Of a stretch of DNA of 64,000 bases, positions 63,998 to 64,000 are shown one piece after another (positions within the stretch are counted from its first letter, which is position 1; each line of letters opens with the position of its first letter). Below the pieces are notes generated by a model. That model did no database searches. It had not been told where the DNA came from and worked only from the letters and a program-made list of their open reading frames with translations. Where the stretch lies: NCBI RefSeq assembly GCF_964199755.1, contig NC_133930.1:26990071-27054070 (forward strand), read 5' to 3'. This stretch comes from Larus michahellis (lineage: Eukaryota > Chordata > Aves > Charadriiformes > Laridae). A program made the position numbers and the translations under genes.

Positions 63998-64000
63998 CCC

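Larger units (their letters stand above)
57772..64000 (+). other. POC5: POC5 intron 8 (incomplete)
   Basis: Intron following exon 8, still open at the window end. It starts with a T/G-rich low-complexity patch (about 57806-57895), then holds an antisense defective provirus (58125-61169). About 2.8 kb of AT-rich sequence without recognisable genes follows, and the intron ends in a TG/CA palindrome. I looked for the Ser/Ala/Pro-rich C-terminal POC5 coding segment and did not see it. Confidence 0.75.

Noticed and set aside
1..64000. CRISPR arrays, operons, bacterial-type genes, tRNA or rRNA genes
   Set aside because: None seen. Sequence style, introns and CR1 elements mark this as vertebrate nuclear DNA.

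Overview
The window looks like bird nuclear DNA. It is AT-rich, intron-rich vertebrate sequence with four pieces of the avian LINE CR1, a CpG-island promoter, and an endogenous retrovirus with ENS/ERNI-like features. The only host protein-coding gene I can support is POC5 (centriolar protein, centrin-binding), on the + strand. Its conserved exons can be followed from the first to past the middle of the protein. POC5 belongs to a synteny block (human 5q13) that is Z-linked in birds as far as I know, so Z linkage is likely but is inference.

Layout. Positions 1 to about 34.9 kb are intergenic sequence upstream of POC5, with no exon I can defend. They hold two 3' CR1 fragments (6496-7520 on + and 31545-32566 on -), microsatellites, a small tandem duplication and two adjacent perfect hairpins near 21.65 kb. 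From about 34.93 to 35.42 kb is a CpG island with CCAAT boxes, an E2F-like site and a CHR-like TTTGAA, which is a cell-cycle-type promoter. A short non-coding exon 1 ends at the donor at 35416.

POC5 coding exons are 38039-38122, 42459-42606, 51286 (or 51424)-51620, 52005-52181, 54910-55014, 56305-56484 and 57609-57771. All have GT/AG borders and compatible phases. The C-terminal exons must lie beyond 64 kb. Intron 2 carries an old CR1 piece (39288-39645) and intron 3 a larger one (46240-47220).

In the last intron, antisense to POC5, sits a 3 kb defective provirus (about 58125-61169). It has one LTR (60227-61169), a primer binding site, a gag start only 5 nt further on, and a gag fragment joined directly to env with no pol. 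The gag-env layout is the one I associate with ERNI of the chicken ENS-1 family. The copy is broken by two frameshifts and one stop, and no second LTR is visible.

POC5 acts in centriole maturation with centrins, and its promoter elements fit S/G2 expression. The provirus is unrelated in function, but its LTR could drive antisense transcription through the POC5 3' half.
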